Source: Flavobacteriales bacterium UBA1995 (GTDB lineage Bacteria; Bacteroidota; Bacteroidia; Flavobacteriales_D; Sanyastnellaceae). From it: a stretch of 20,080 nucleotides of DNA. The DNA lies in assembly GCA_002336475.1 (NCBI GenBank), contig DDCX01000036.1:7441-27520 (forward strand), in the 5' to 3' direction. Of this stretch, positions 7,225 through 14,924 are shown one piece after another. Numbering within the stretch: position 1 is the stretch's first letter; every line of letters begins with the position of its first letter. Both the position numbers and the translations under genes were made by a program. Below the pieces are notes generated by a model, which was given only the letters and a program-made list of their open reading frames with translations, searched no databases and was not told the DNA's origin.

Positions 7225-7988
7225 AAGTGATGGTGCGCTGCCTGCTGATTCTGATGATGGGTTCCACAGTGGCCCATGCACAGGGAACACAAGAGGATTG
7301 GACCTTGGATGTTCGGTTGCTCACGTCGTTGCCGTTGGGTCGCCCTGGGTTGGGCGAAGGTGTGGGTTGGCGGGGTCAACCTTTGCAGGTGGTGGACAGT
7401 CCTTTGTTTGCCCGCTGGGGACAGCGCGGCACCCGCAGCTATGGGGTTTCGGTGCGCCGGCGCCTTGGTAAGATTGGCCAATTGTCTTTTGGGTTTGAGC
7501 AGACGCGAAGGATATGGGCAGTTGAAGCAGATTGGATGCCTGCGGTGAATTCAGCCCCGCTGTCGACGGTGACCATGGAGTGGATCGTGGCTTCTTATTC
7601 GATGCCCATTTTGTATCGTACGGAAGTCACTTTGGCTCCGGGATGGCGGTTGGGGGCTGGCGGTGGCCTTGTGATGGAAATCTTGCCTACCAATGCCTTT
7701 ACATCCAAGAGCTCCGAGGAGTCGGGCAACGTGTTGGCGCTGGAGCACAATGCGTTGCGTTACAATTGGAACCGCTGGGGAATGGGGCTTGAGCTTGGCA
7801 TTGTCCGTGAAGGTGAGGATGCTGATTTGCACGTTGGGGCTGCATTGCGCCCTTTAATTCAGCCCCTCTTTCAAGGTGAATTGACGGCCAGATGGAATGT
7901 GGGGCAGCCGGATGCTGGCTTGCGTGAAATGGACCGCACCTTGGATGGTGGGTGGTGGGGCCTCGACGTCAGGCTGATCCTGCATTGA
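7221..7988 (+). CDS. Probable outer-membrane beta-barrel or periplasmic protein, function unknown
   Basis: A 255-residue protein. The ATG at 7221 overlaps the previous stop as ATGA; an ATG at 7209 would add four residues. Residues 1-20 form a signal peptide (basic start, LLILMMG core, cleavage after AHA). The mature part is rich in alternating polar/hydrophobic strands with many Trp, Tyr and Gly residues, for example TRSYGVSVRRRLGKIGQL, WRLGAGGGLVMEIL and GMGLELGIV. It ends with the strand WWGLDVRLIL followed by a final His, as small outer-membrane barrels often end in an aromatic-rich strand. No named family is recognised. It is the last gene of the five-gene unit, and no strong plus-strand terminator follows. 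Confidence 0.75.
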   Translation: MKVMVRCLLILMMGSTVAHAQGTQEDWTLDVRLLTSLPLGRPGLGEGVGWRGQPLQVVDSPLFARWGQRGTRSYGVSVRRRLGKIGQLSFGFEQTRRIWAVEADWMPAVNSAPLSTVTMEWIVASYSMPILYRTEVTLAPGWRLGAGGGLVMEILPTNAFTSKSSEESGNVLALEHNALRYNWNRWGMGLELGIVREGEDADLHVGAALRPLIQPLFQGELTARWNVGQPDAGLREMDRTLDGGWWGLDVRLILH

Positions 7989-8026
7989 GGTTCGTTTGTG
8001 CGAACACACCGGATACTAAGAGGCAT

Positions 8027-8059
8027 AAAAAAGCCCCCGACATGCGAGATGTCGAGGGC
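8027..8059 (-). terminator. Rho-independent terminator for the minus-strand yceI gene, in the convergent gap
   Basis: GCCCCCGACAT (8033-8043) pairs with ATGTCGAGGGC (8049-8059) across loop GCGAG, giving 10 pairs and one C-A mismatch. On the minus strand the stem is followed by six Ts (A-run at 8027-8032). It lies 22 nt past the yceI stop. On the plus strand there is no T-run, so it is a poor terminator for the barrel gene ending at 7988. The rest of the 93-base gap holds only a weak 5-bp hairpin at 7990-8005. Confidence 0.8.
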
Positions 8060-8081
8060 GGTGGTTCTATGTTGGTCCGAC

Positions 8082-8687
8082 TTATTTGGCGTTCAGGTTG
8101 AAGCCAATGGTAAAGTCATCGTAAATCAATTTGTCTCCGAGTTGTGAAGCGTCAAAAAATGACTTGCTTCTGAAGCGAACGTCAAATTGAGAGCGGTCAA
8201 GGACCATTTCTCCAGAGATGGAGGCTCCGTTTTCGCTCATATCGACTTTGATGGGAAAGGAGACTTCTGCAGTGCGCCCTTTGATGGTGACGGTCCCATT
8301 GGCCACGAAATTCATTCCATCGGCAGCACGCACTGGATTGATGGAATTCAATTCGAACTGGGCGGTTGGAAACTGTTCAGTACCGAAAAAGTCGTCGCTC
8401 ATGAGGTGCCCATCGAGGCTTTCCTTGCTGCCGCCTTCAAGGTCTATGGTGTTGATGGTGGTCATGTTGATGATCACTGTAGCTCCAGTAATCAGTCCAC
8501 TTTCGGTGTTGATGAAGCCGGATTGAATGGCGATGTCACCGTTGTGGCTGCCTGTTACTTTTTTTCCTTCCCAGTTGATTGTGCTCGTTGTGGGATTGAC
8601 GCTGAGGCGGTTCTCTTCTCCGCCGGCGGTGGGAGTGCCGGTGGGTCCTTGAAGCAGGAGGGCTGCTGTGATGAGGAGTGTATTCAT
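8082..8687 (-). CDS. YceI-family lipocalin-like periplasmic protein
   Basis: A 201-residue protein, normal for exported YceI proteins. The ATG at 8687 gives a short hydrophobic leader, MNTLLITAALLLQG, which unusually lacks a positively charged n-region. A longer frame upstream starting at 8816 has no leader-like sequence. The mature part carries the family pattern: NPTTSTINWEGKKVTGSHNG near the start, then HLMSDDFF and PTAQF, then a VTIKGRTAEVSFP strand. YceI members form a beta-barrel that binds long isoprenoid lipids; the ligand here is unknown. The gene is separated by 196 nt from yqeY, so it may have its own promoter, although none is clear. It is followed by a good terminator at 8027-8059. 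Confidence 0.88.
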   Translation of the reverse strand: MNTLLITAALLLQGPTGTPTAGGEENRLSVNPTTSTINWEGKKVTGSHNGDIAIQSGFINTESGLITGATVIINMTTINTIDLEGGSKESLDGHLMSDDFFGTEQFPTAQFELNSINPVRAADGMNFVANGTVTIKGRTAEVSFPIKVDMSENGASISGEMVLDRSQFDVRFRSKSFFDASQLGDKLIYDDFTIGFNLNAK

Positions 8688-8883
8688 TGTGATATGGATT
8701 TCGCGGTGTGCAGCATTGACTGCATGACGGAACAACAGTTTTCTGTTGAATCCGTTCAATGGCATGCGGTATGAGTCGCAGAATAATTGCGCAGGTACCT
8801 CATGGAAGGTATGCACTGCAGGTTCCGCTCGAACGCATACAGCTGTTAATGGGCACGAAATTCGAGAAAAGTAGGAAGTGGGT
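8688..8883 (-). other. 196-nt intergenic region between yqeY and yceI
   Basis: No gene or clear terminator is seen after yqeY. A 6-bp inverted repeat (CAACAG and CTGTTG around TTTT, 8733-8748) lies 46 nt upstream of the yceI ATG, and an 8-nt palindrome ACAGCTGT lies at 8839-8846. Either could be an operator or chance. No Bacteroidota-type promoter (TTTG, then TAnnTTTG) was found. Confidence 0.4.
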
Positions 8884-9333
8884 TTAGCCCAACTTGCTGC
8901 GCACTATGGCGCTGATGGCCTTGCCGTCGGCTCTGCCGGCGAATTTTGCTGAAGCTGCGCCCATGACCCTACCCATATCGGCCATGGAGGTGGCTCCGAG
9001 CTCGGACATCAGGGAGGTGACGGCTTCTGTCAATTCTGCTTCGGTCATGGGCTTGGGCAGGTAGGCCCGAATGACTTCGGCTTGTGCTTCTTCCTCTGCG
9101 ACCAGGTCGTCCCTGCCTTGCTCCTTGTAGATGACCACCGTGTCCTCTCGTTGTTTGAGCTGTTTGGACAAGATCTGAGTTACGCCAGCATCATCGAGGG
9201 TGTCGGAGTCTGCGGACTCGGTGACGGCGAGCATGATTTTGGACTTGATGTCCCGCAAGGCGGCGAGGCGCACCTTGTCCTTGGCCTTCATGGCCTCTTT
9301 CATGTCTGCGCTGATGCGGTCTTGTAGCGTCAC
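8884..9333 (-). CDS. GatB/YqeY domain-containing protein
   Basis: A 149-residue protein, the usual YqeY length. The GTG at 9333 was chosen because it yields TLQDRISADMKEAMKAKDK, matching the normal YqeY N-terminus. It sits 10 nt after the ftsZ stop, whereas the longer frame would run through ftsZ. An ATG at 9303 would cut the first helix. The whole protein is the helical YqeY module, with conserved stretches RLAALRDIKSKI, KEQGRDDLVAEE, YLPKPMTEAEL and MGRVMGAASAKFAGRADG. This module is related to the tail domain of the GatB amidotransferase subunit and is thought to bind tRNA, but the role of free-standing YqeY is not established. Its place after ftsZ suggests co-transcription with the division genes. 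Confidence 0.9.
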   Translation of the reverse strand: MTLQDRISADMKEAMKAKDKVRLAALRDIKSKIMLAVTESADSDTLDDAGVTQILSKQLKQREDTVVIYKEQGRDDLVAEEEAQAEVIRAYLPKPMTEAELTEAVTSLMSELGATSMADMGRVMGAASAKFAGRADGKAISAIVRSKLG

Positions 9334-9343
9334 TGGGGTAGGA

Positions 9344-11212
9344 TTAGTCGACGTTGTCGTGTAGGTAAGGATTGTCCGTCTTGAGGCTGCCCGTTTCTTC
9401 GTCAATGCTGAGTCGGGTGGCCTGCGATTCGTTGCTTCCTGGGGTAGGAGTAAGCTGGATCTTCCGGCGCTTGTATGCGGGTTCATCTTCCAGCTCGGTC
9501 AGGCCGCTTGGGGTGCGCAACCGCTTGGTATAGGATTCGATGTTGTTCTGGCGCTTTGCAATGCGCTCAGCCAAGTCATTGTTCTCCTGAAACTGCGGTT
9601 TGGGAGTTGCAGGTGCCACGGTTTTCTTTTCGGGTACCGGTTGTGGCGTTGGAATCGGTTGCGCTTGAGCTTGGACAGGCTGCTGGGTCTCAGAAACGGG
9701 CGGAGTGACAGGCGCTTCCGTATTGACTTGCTCATTGGTAAAAGCCACGTTACCCAATTCCTCAGGAATCAGGTTGTCGTCACTGGTTTCGTCGAGGTCA
9801 AGCACATTAAAAGCACCAATGCGTGTTGGCTCTAGTGGAGCTGCTGGAGTCTCAGCTTCAACGGGCGCGGTTGTGTCTTGCAATTCGACTTGAGGTGCGA
9901 TGGGCTGCTCTTCCGCGGTGTGCTCCACTTCTTTGTGGGCCAGGGTCACTTCTTGGGCATCGGTGACCTTACCAAAGAGGTCGGGTGCAGCGTCGTTGTC
10001 TTCACCAGTAATGTCTGCAGCGTGCCAGCTGTTTTCAAGGAGGACTTCTCGTGGATCTTGGGTGTTGCCAAGTTCAGGGTTGTTGCCTTTTAAATGCGGA
10101 AGTGCCTCTGTATTGCTTTCGTTGCTCAAGTCCACCGCCCCTGCAGGATTGTCGAGGGCAATGCCGCCGAGAGGACCGGACAAGGGGGCCGTGATTTCTC
10201 GGGCTTCGTCTTGCAGGTTCAGTTTGGAAACTGTGGGGCCTTCTGGCAATTCTGCAGATGCTTCAAAACCTGTGGCGATGACCGTTACACATATTTTTTC
10301 TCCGAGTTCTGCATCGTGGCCATATCCCCAGATCACCTCGGCTGTAGCGCCAGCTTGATCTTGGATATAGTCGGTGATGTCAGAAATTTCATCCATCAGA
10401 ATTTCGTCCGTGCCGTAGGTGATGTTGAGCAGGACGAAGTTGGCACCGGTGATGTCACTGTCATTCAACAGGGGACTCTCCAACGCTTCGGTCACGGCTG
10501 TCATGGCCCGGCCTTCGCCGCTGGCACTTCCAGCACCCATGATGGCAGCACCGGATTCACTCATCACCGTCTTGACATCGTTCATGTCCACGTTGATGTC
10601 TCCCGTCAGCGTGATCACTTCAGCAATGCCTTTGGCTGCCGTGCAGAGCACTTCGTCTGCATTGGAGAATGCTTGCTTGAGTGCGAGGTTTCCAAATAGC
10701 TCGCGGAGTTTGTCGTTGCGGATGACCAGCAATGTGTCTACTGCTGCGCGCATCGCTTCCAACCCTTCGCCTGCTTGAGTGGCCCTGCGTTTTCCTTCGA
10801 AATTGAAGGGGACGGTCACAATCCCTACCGTCAAGATTCCAAGATCCTTGCATGCTTGAGCGATAACGGGAGCTGCTCCTGTACCCGTGCCTCCACCCAT
10901 TCCAGCAGTCACAAACACCATGGTGGTGTTGTCCTCCAATTTGTTGAGGACGTCATCGAGGTTTTCGATGGCGGCATTTTTTCCGATTTCTGGTCGGCTG
11001 CCCGCTCCCTGTCCTGCGGTAAGCGTGGTACCAAGTTGGATGCGCACCGGAACATTGGAGGCTTCCAATGCTTGGTTGTCGGTATTGCACACAATGAAGT
11101 CGACGCCTTTGATGCCTTGTTCATGCATGTAGTTGACGGCGTTAGAGCCGCCGCCACCTACACCAATGACTTTGATGGGCGATCCAGAGGTAATGGGGAG
11201 TGCAAATTCCAT
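9344..11212 (-). CDS. ftsZ: Cell division GTPase FtsZ with long C-terminal tail
   Basis: A 622-residue tubulin homologue that polymerises into the Z-ring on the inner face of the membrane. The GTPase core covers about residues 1-318 and has GVGGGGSNAV near the start, the tubulin signature GGGTGTG (106-112), and the synergy-loop residues Asp209 and Asp212 in NVDMNDV. The remaining roughly 300 residues are longer than in most FtsZ proteins. They form a Pro/Glu/Thr/Gln-rich linker, a basic segment EDEPAYKRRKIQL, and the terminal peptide NPYLHDNVD, probably the docking site for FtsA and other partners. The ATG at 11212 is preceded by no clear ribosome site. It follows ftsA after 168 nt and is followed by yqeY after 10 nt. 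Confidence 0.97.
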   Translation of the reverse strand: MEFALPITSGSPIKVIGVGGGGSNAVNYMHEQGIKGVDFIVCNTDNQALEASNVPVRIQLGTTLTAGQGAGSRPEIGKNAAIENLDDVLNKLEDNTTMVFVTAGMGGGTGTGAAPVIAQACKDLGILTVGIVTVPFNFEGKRRATQAGEGLEAMRAAVDTLLVIRNDKLRELFGNLALKQAFSNADEVLCTAAKGIAEVITLTGDINVDMNDVKTVMSESGAAIMGAGSASGEGRAMTAVTEALESPLLNDSDITGANFVLLNITYGTDEILMDEISDITDYIQDQAGATAEVIWGYGHDAELGEKICVTVIATGFEASAELPEGPTVSKLNLQDEAREITAPLSGPLGGIALDNPAGAVDLSNESNTEALPHLKGNNPELGNTQDPREVLLENSWHAADITGEDNDAAPDLFGKVTDAQEVTLAHKEVEHTAEEQPIAPQVELQDTTAPVEAETPAAPLEPTRIGAFNVLDLDETSDDNLIPEELGNVAFTNEQVNTEAPVTPPVSETQQPVQAQAQPIPTPQPVPEKKTVAPATPKPQFQENNDLAERIAKRQNNIESYTKRLRTPSGLTELEDEPAYKRRKIQLTPTPGSNESQATRLSIDEETGSLKTDNPYLHDNVD

Positions 11213-11380
11213 CTGAGGTTTCCTATTGGAGTGGATTACTGCTGCGGTTTTATGGGCTTTTCAACCCTTCACAGCATCGCGACAAGAAAAACGAAGAATG
11301 CCTTGGTTTGATGGTGGGGTCGGCTTTCCGTTCACGGTCTCGTCGTGGATAAGAGGATTTGGATGCTGTTGGCTTGAGGC
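11213..11380 (-). other. 168-nt ftsA-ftsZ intergenic region
   Basis: This is the largest gap inside the division cluster. No open frame of note is present. On the minus strand a small stem GGGTT-GAAA-AGCCC (11254-11267), with a GNRA-type loop, lies about 40 nt upstream of the ftsZ ATG. A separate ftsZ promoter is plausible, but no match to a known consensus was seen. Confidence 0.4.
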
Positions 11381-12688
11381 TTATTCAGGGATCTCGTCTT
11401 CAAAGAAATCCTTGATTTTCTGCAGAAAGCGCCGTGGGCCAGCCATGGTTTCCTTGGCTTCTTGATGCCTGGAATCTTCCATATCTGGATTGCCTTCGTT
11501 GTCAAATCCGAGAAGAACCAGACCAATACCAGTGGCATAAGTAGGAGCAGTCAAGCTTCGGTCTGGTGCTTGGGCCAAATGGGTATTGGGAAAGCCAATG
11601 CGACAGTCCATGGTGGTGAGGTATTCAAACAATTGGCGCACGTGGCTCAGTTGGCTTCCACCTCCCGTGACGACGATGCCGCCAATGAGTTCGCGTTCCA
11701 ATCCGCTGTTTTTAATCTCGTAGTGCACGTGCTCGATGATCTCTGACATCCTGGCTTGGATGATGCCCGCGATGTTGCGGCGTGACACTTCTTTGGGCGG
11801 GCGTCCGGGCAAGCCGGGTATCACCACGATTTGATCTTCTGCCATCTCCCGCTCGAGGGCCGATCCAAACTTGTTCTTGAGGGCTTCAGCGTGCTTTTTG
11901 AGAACGCCGCAGCCTTGCTTGATGTCGTCTGTGATGGCATTGCCTCCGAAAGGAATGACCGCCGTGTGGCGGATGATGCCTTCTTGGAAGATGGCGATGT
12001 CGGTGGTACCGCCTCCGATGTCCACCAAAGCGATGCCAGCCTCCTTTTCTTCTTCGCTCAATACCGCAGAGCTCGAAGCGATGGGTTCAAGGATCAACTG
12101 GTCCACCTGCAGCCCTGCGCGCTTGATGCAGCGATAGATGTTCTTGGCTGCGGATGTCTGCCCAGTGATGATGTGGAAATTGGCTTCCAAGCGCACGCCA
12201 GTGTGGCCTACGGGCTCTTTGATGCCGGGTTCTCCATCTACGGTGAACTCTTGTGGAAGGACGTGCAGGATTTCTTCGCCAGGCAAGACTTTGAGCTTGC
12301 GCATGTCATCGACAAGCTGCTGAACATCGCTGCGTGTGATTTCATCTTCGGTCTCCGTCCGGATCAGTTGACCGCGATGTTGAAGGCTCTTGATGTGCTG
12401 TCCCGCGATCCCGACATTGACCACTTCGATTTTGACATTGGCCGACTTCTCAGCGGCTTCTACAGCCGTGCGTATGGATTGGACGGTATGCTCGATGTTG
12501 GCCACAACACCGCGGGTAACTCCGATAGACTCACTCTTGCCGTAGCCTATGATTTCGAGCTTGCCGTGGGCATTTTTCTGACCCACAATGCACGCGATTT
12601 TGGTGGTGCCGATGTCGAGGCCGACGACGATGTCCTGATGGGGTTGGAATTGTTCCATGTGGGGAGTTGTGCGAGGGTTGGGTTTCAT
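11381..12688 (-). CDS. ftsA: Cell division protein FtsA
   Basis: A 435-residue actin-like ATPase that tethers FtsZ to the membrane and recruits later divisome proteins. Phosphate loop 1 is DIGTTK (25-30), phosphate loop 2 is DIGGGTTD (223-230), and the adenosine motif is TGGGSQL (341-347). The FtsA-specific 1C domain lies between the first two. The last 20 residues (RRFLQKIKDFFEDEIPE end) form the amphipathic membrane-targeting helix. The ATG at 12688 overlaps the ftsQ TGA as ATGA, which supports this start; an ATG at 12658 is the alternative. Translation is probably coupled to ftsQ. Confidence 0.97.
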   Translation of the reverse strand: MKPNPRTTPHMEQFQPHQDIVVGLDIGTTKIACIVGQKNAHGKLEIIGYGKSESIGVTRGVVANIEHTVQSIRTAVEAAEKSANVKIEVVNVGIAGQHIKSLQHRGQLIRTETEDEITRSDVQQLVDDMRKLKVLPGEEILHVLPQEFTVDGEPGIKEPVGHTGVRLEANFHIITGQTSAAKNIYRCIKRAGLQVDQLILEPIASSSAVLSEEEKEAGIALVDIGGGTTDIAIFQEGIIRHTAVIPFGGNAITDDIKQGCGVLKKHAEALKNKFGSALEREMAEDQIVVIPGLPGRPPKEVSRRNIAGIIQARMSEIIEHVHYEIKNSGLERELIGGIVVTGGGSQLSHVRQLFEYLTTMDCRIGFPNTHLAQAPDRSLTAPTYATGIGLVLLGFDNEGNPDMEDSRHQEAKETMAGPRRFLQKIKDFFEDEIPE

Positions 12689-13512
12689 TTGGAGGCGACC
12701 AATTGGCCGTCGTACTGCAGGCTGATTTTCCGGTATTGCCGGAGGTCGCCCCTTTCAATCAGGGTCGTGTAGAACGTCAAGAGGCGGTCGAGCCTGCTGT
12801 TCAAATCTGATTCCAATTGCGAAGCACCCCCCAGTTCCACAATGACATCTCCAATGCGGGGACGGAGGCTCACTGCGCCGTTGTCTGCGATTTCAATTTG
12901 ATCGATCAACTGATCCCAAAAGGGAGTGGAGTCCATCTTCTTGAGGAGGGGAAGTGTCCGTTTGGCCGTTTCGATGTTGGGAGCATGCAGCACAGGGACG
13001 TCTGCGGTGTACCGGTGCGAAAGTGCCAGGGTGCCTCCCTGTTCGTCCAGGTACAATACGGTGTCAGGCAGCCATACCCGTGCCAAAGGCCTTTGCTGCG
13101 TGACTTGAACTTTCAATGCGCCGCCCAGGGTGGGCTCTACCTTGCACGAAGCCACTCCGTTTTGCTCCGAGATGGTCTGGTGCAAAGCGGTGAGGGGGAG
13201 CGAAGAGATAGGCGTGTTGAGCAGGTTGAACCGCTCTGTAACGAGGGCATGAAGGGTAGGGGCATCCACAAAAAACATCCCTTCCATCTGGTCAACTTCG
13301 ATGTCAAGGGCCAAGCAAGGGACAGCGTCGGCAGCGCGATCAGCAGCCGTAAATGCAAGGGCTGCAGGAACCATGAGCAGCATGGTCCACCATACCTTCC
13401 ACCGGCTGTTGGGCCGGGAGGTGGCCTCAGGTAAAGGCTGACTTGGTGGAGTAATGCGGCTCAAAAGAAGTTGATTCAGGATGTGGTTGTGTCTTTGTTC
13501 ATCCGGTCCCAT
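12685..13512 (-). CDS. ftsQ: Cell division protein FtsQ
   Basis: A 275-residue bitopic protein. A cytoplasmic N-terminus is followed by one membrane segment (about 39-55, WKVWWTMLLMVPAALAF). A POTRA-like domain (about 67-145) comes next, then the beta-domain that contacts FtsB/FtsL and other divisome parts in the periplasm. Sequence conservation in FtsQ is low, so the call rests on topology, size and position between murC and ftsA. The ATG at 13512 gives a 37-nt overlap with murC. A TTG at 13464 would start 11 nt after the murC stop and still keep the membrane segment, so the start is uncertain. The stop overlaps ftsA. Confidence 0.85.
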   Translation of the reverse strand: MGPDEQRHNHILNQLLLSRITPPSQPLPEATSRPNSRWKVWWTMLLMVPAALAFTAADRAADAVPCLALDIEVDQMEGMFFVDAPTLHALVTERFNLLNTPISSLPLTALHQTISEQNGVASCKVEPTLGGALKVQVTQQRPLARVWLPDTVLYLDEQGGTLALSHRYTADVPVLHAPNIETAKRTLPLLKKMDSTPFWDQLIDQIEIADNGAVSLRPRIGDVIVELGGASQLESDLNSRLDRLLTFYTTLIERGDLRQYRKISLQYDGQLVASK

Positions 13513-14924
13513 GCGGGGTCAATCCAGCGATCGAGGTCACCGGCGCCCATGAAGAGGAGAACCTCCGGGTCCATTTGCTCTAAAGCATCTAAAAACCGGA
13601 TTTCCGGTGGACATTCTACTGGACACCCCACCATCTTTTCCCCAATGCCCTGTGTATCCACGCCGGGGATGGGGTTTTCGCGTGCGGCATAGATGGGCAA
13701 CAAGAGGCAATTGTCCAGTTCAGAAAGGGCTTGGGCAAAGCCATCCATGAAGTCCTGGGTGCGGCTGTAGAGGTGGGGCTGGAAGACGCCTGTGAGGCGG
13801 CGTCCAGGAAAGGTTTGACGCGCTGCAGCGATGGCACCTTGAACCTCCGTGGGGTGGTGGGCGTAATCGTCGATGATGGCTTTGCCACCACTGCGGTACT
13901 TGATTTCAAAGCGCCTGGCCACACCGGGGAAAGCAGCGAGGGCTGACGGTATAGCAGCGGGGTCCATTCCTGCGCGACAGGCCAGATAAGCAGCTGCGGT
14001 GGCATTGGCAGCGTTGTGTGGCCCAGGCATGTTCCAGAGCACCTCCATGGGGGGGTGGTCCTTTAGGTGAAGCATGAACTTGGCTTTGGCGGTTGGCTCA
14101 GAGCCCGAGGGACCTACTTCGGCATAACCTGCTGCCCATCCCCGGTCAGACAGTGTGGATTTTGGGTCGAGCTCACCATAGATTTCTGGGGTGAGCGCTT
14201 GGGTGTTCAATGCCGCTTTTTGAAGGGGTTTGACCACGTCGACATGCCACAACAGCCCTCCTGCTTTCACTTGGGTTGAAAATTGACCGAAGGCCTGAAG
14301 CATCTGCTCATGTGTGCCATAAATGTCCAAGTGGTCTGCATCGATGGAGGTGATGGCAGCGCAAGTGGGATGGAGGGTCAAAAAACTGCGGTCATATTCA
14401 TCTGCCTCGGCGACCATCCATGGCCGGTCTTGCCCGCGGCCAGCCATCAGCAGGTTGGACCCCTCTCCCAATGAGATCCCCCCAAGAAAGGCCTCTACCG
14501 GTATTTTTCCAGTGTGCAGCAAGTGTGCCAGCAGTGTGCTTGTGGTGGTTTTTCCATGGGTGCCAGCGATGGCCAATACGGGTCTGTTCTCACTCAGTTT
14601 GCCCAGGATTTGAGCACGTTTGTGCACTGTGAAACCGGCTTGGCGCAGTCGGCCGAGCAGACTGAATTCACTGGGAACGGCTGGTGTCCAAACGATGGTC
14701 CATCGGTCGGTTCTTTTCTGTAAGATGTCTTCTTGGAGGCTTAGGGGAAGGGCCGTTGTTGCGCCGGTGTGGTCTACACCGATCCCCTCTTTCTGAAGGG
14801 CTTGGGTGAGGGCAGTGTTGTTGCGGTCGTAACCTGAGACTTCTGCGCCCTGGGCATGGAACCAGCGTGCCAAGGCACTCATTCCAATGCCGCCTATGCC
14901 CAGGAAGAACAGCCGTTGTGTCAT
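13476..14924 (-). CDS. murC: UDP-N-acetylmuramate-L-alanine ligase MurC
   Basis: A 482-residue cytoplasmic Mur ligase that adds L-alanine to UDP-MurNAc using ATP, the first peptide step of peptidoglycan synthesis. The N-terminal domain has GIGGIGMSALA (9-19), which binds the UDP part. The P-loop is GTHGKTTT (121-128). Other Mur-ligase marks are EADEYDRSFL, the metal-site segment DADHLDIYG, HNAANATAA and the C-terminal DDYAHHPTE. The ATG at 14924 overlaps the murG TGA as ATGA. Its 3' end overlaps the ftsQ frame. Its length is usual for the family. Confidence 0.97.
   Translation of the reverse strand: MTQRLFFLGIGGIGMSALARWFHAQGAEVSGYDRNNTALTQALQKEGIGVDHTGATTALPLSLQEDILQKRTDRWTIVWTPAVPSEFSLLGRLRQAGFTVHKRAQILGKLSENRPVLAIAGTHGKTTTSTLLAHLLHTGKIPVEAFLGGISLGEGSNLLMAGRGQDRPWMVAEADEYDRSFLTLHPTCAAITSIDADHLDIYGTHEQMLQAFGQFSTQVKAGGLLWHVDVVKPLQKAALNTQALTPEIYGELDPKSTLSDRGWAAGYAEVGPSGSEPTAKAKFMLHLKDHPPMEVLWNMPGPHNAANATAAAYLACRAGMDPAAIPSALAAFPGVARRFEIKYRSGGKAIIDDYAHHPTEVQGAIAAARQTFPGRRLTGVFQPHLYSRTQDFMDGFAQALSELDNCLLLPIYAARENPIPGVDTQGIGEKMVGCPVECPPEIRFLDALEQMDPEVLLFMGAGDLDRWIDPAWDRMNKDTTTS

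Noticed and set aside
7990..8005. A hairpin GTTCG-TTTGTG-CGAAC after the barrel gene as a plus-strand terminator.
   Set aside because: The stem is only 5 bp and no T-run follows.
9334..9486. A 51-residue N-terminal extension of YqeY into ftsZ.
   Set aside because: It is the shadow of the FtsZ C-terminus; the GTG at 9333 gives a normal YqeY N-terminus.
11831..12772. A 313-codon plus-strand open frame antisense to ftsA.
   Set aside because: It is wholly opposite a clear ftsA and the end of ftsQ, has no recognisable domain, and is explained by codon bias of the real genes. Similar long antisense frames lie across ftsZ, murC, murG and ftsW.
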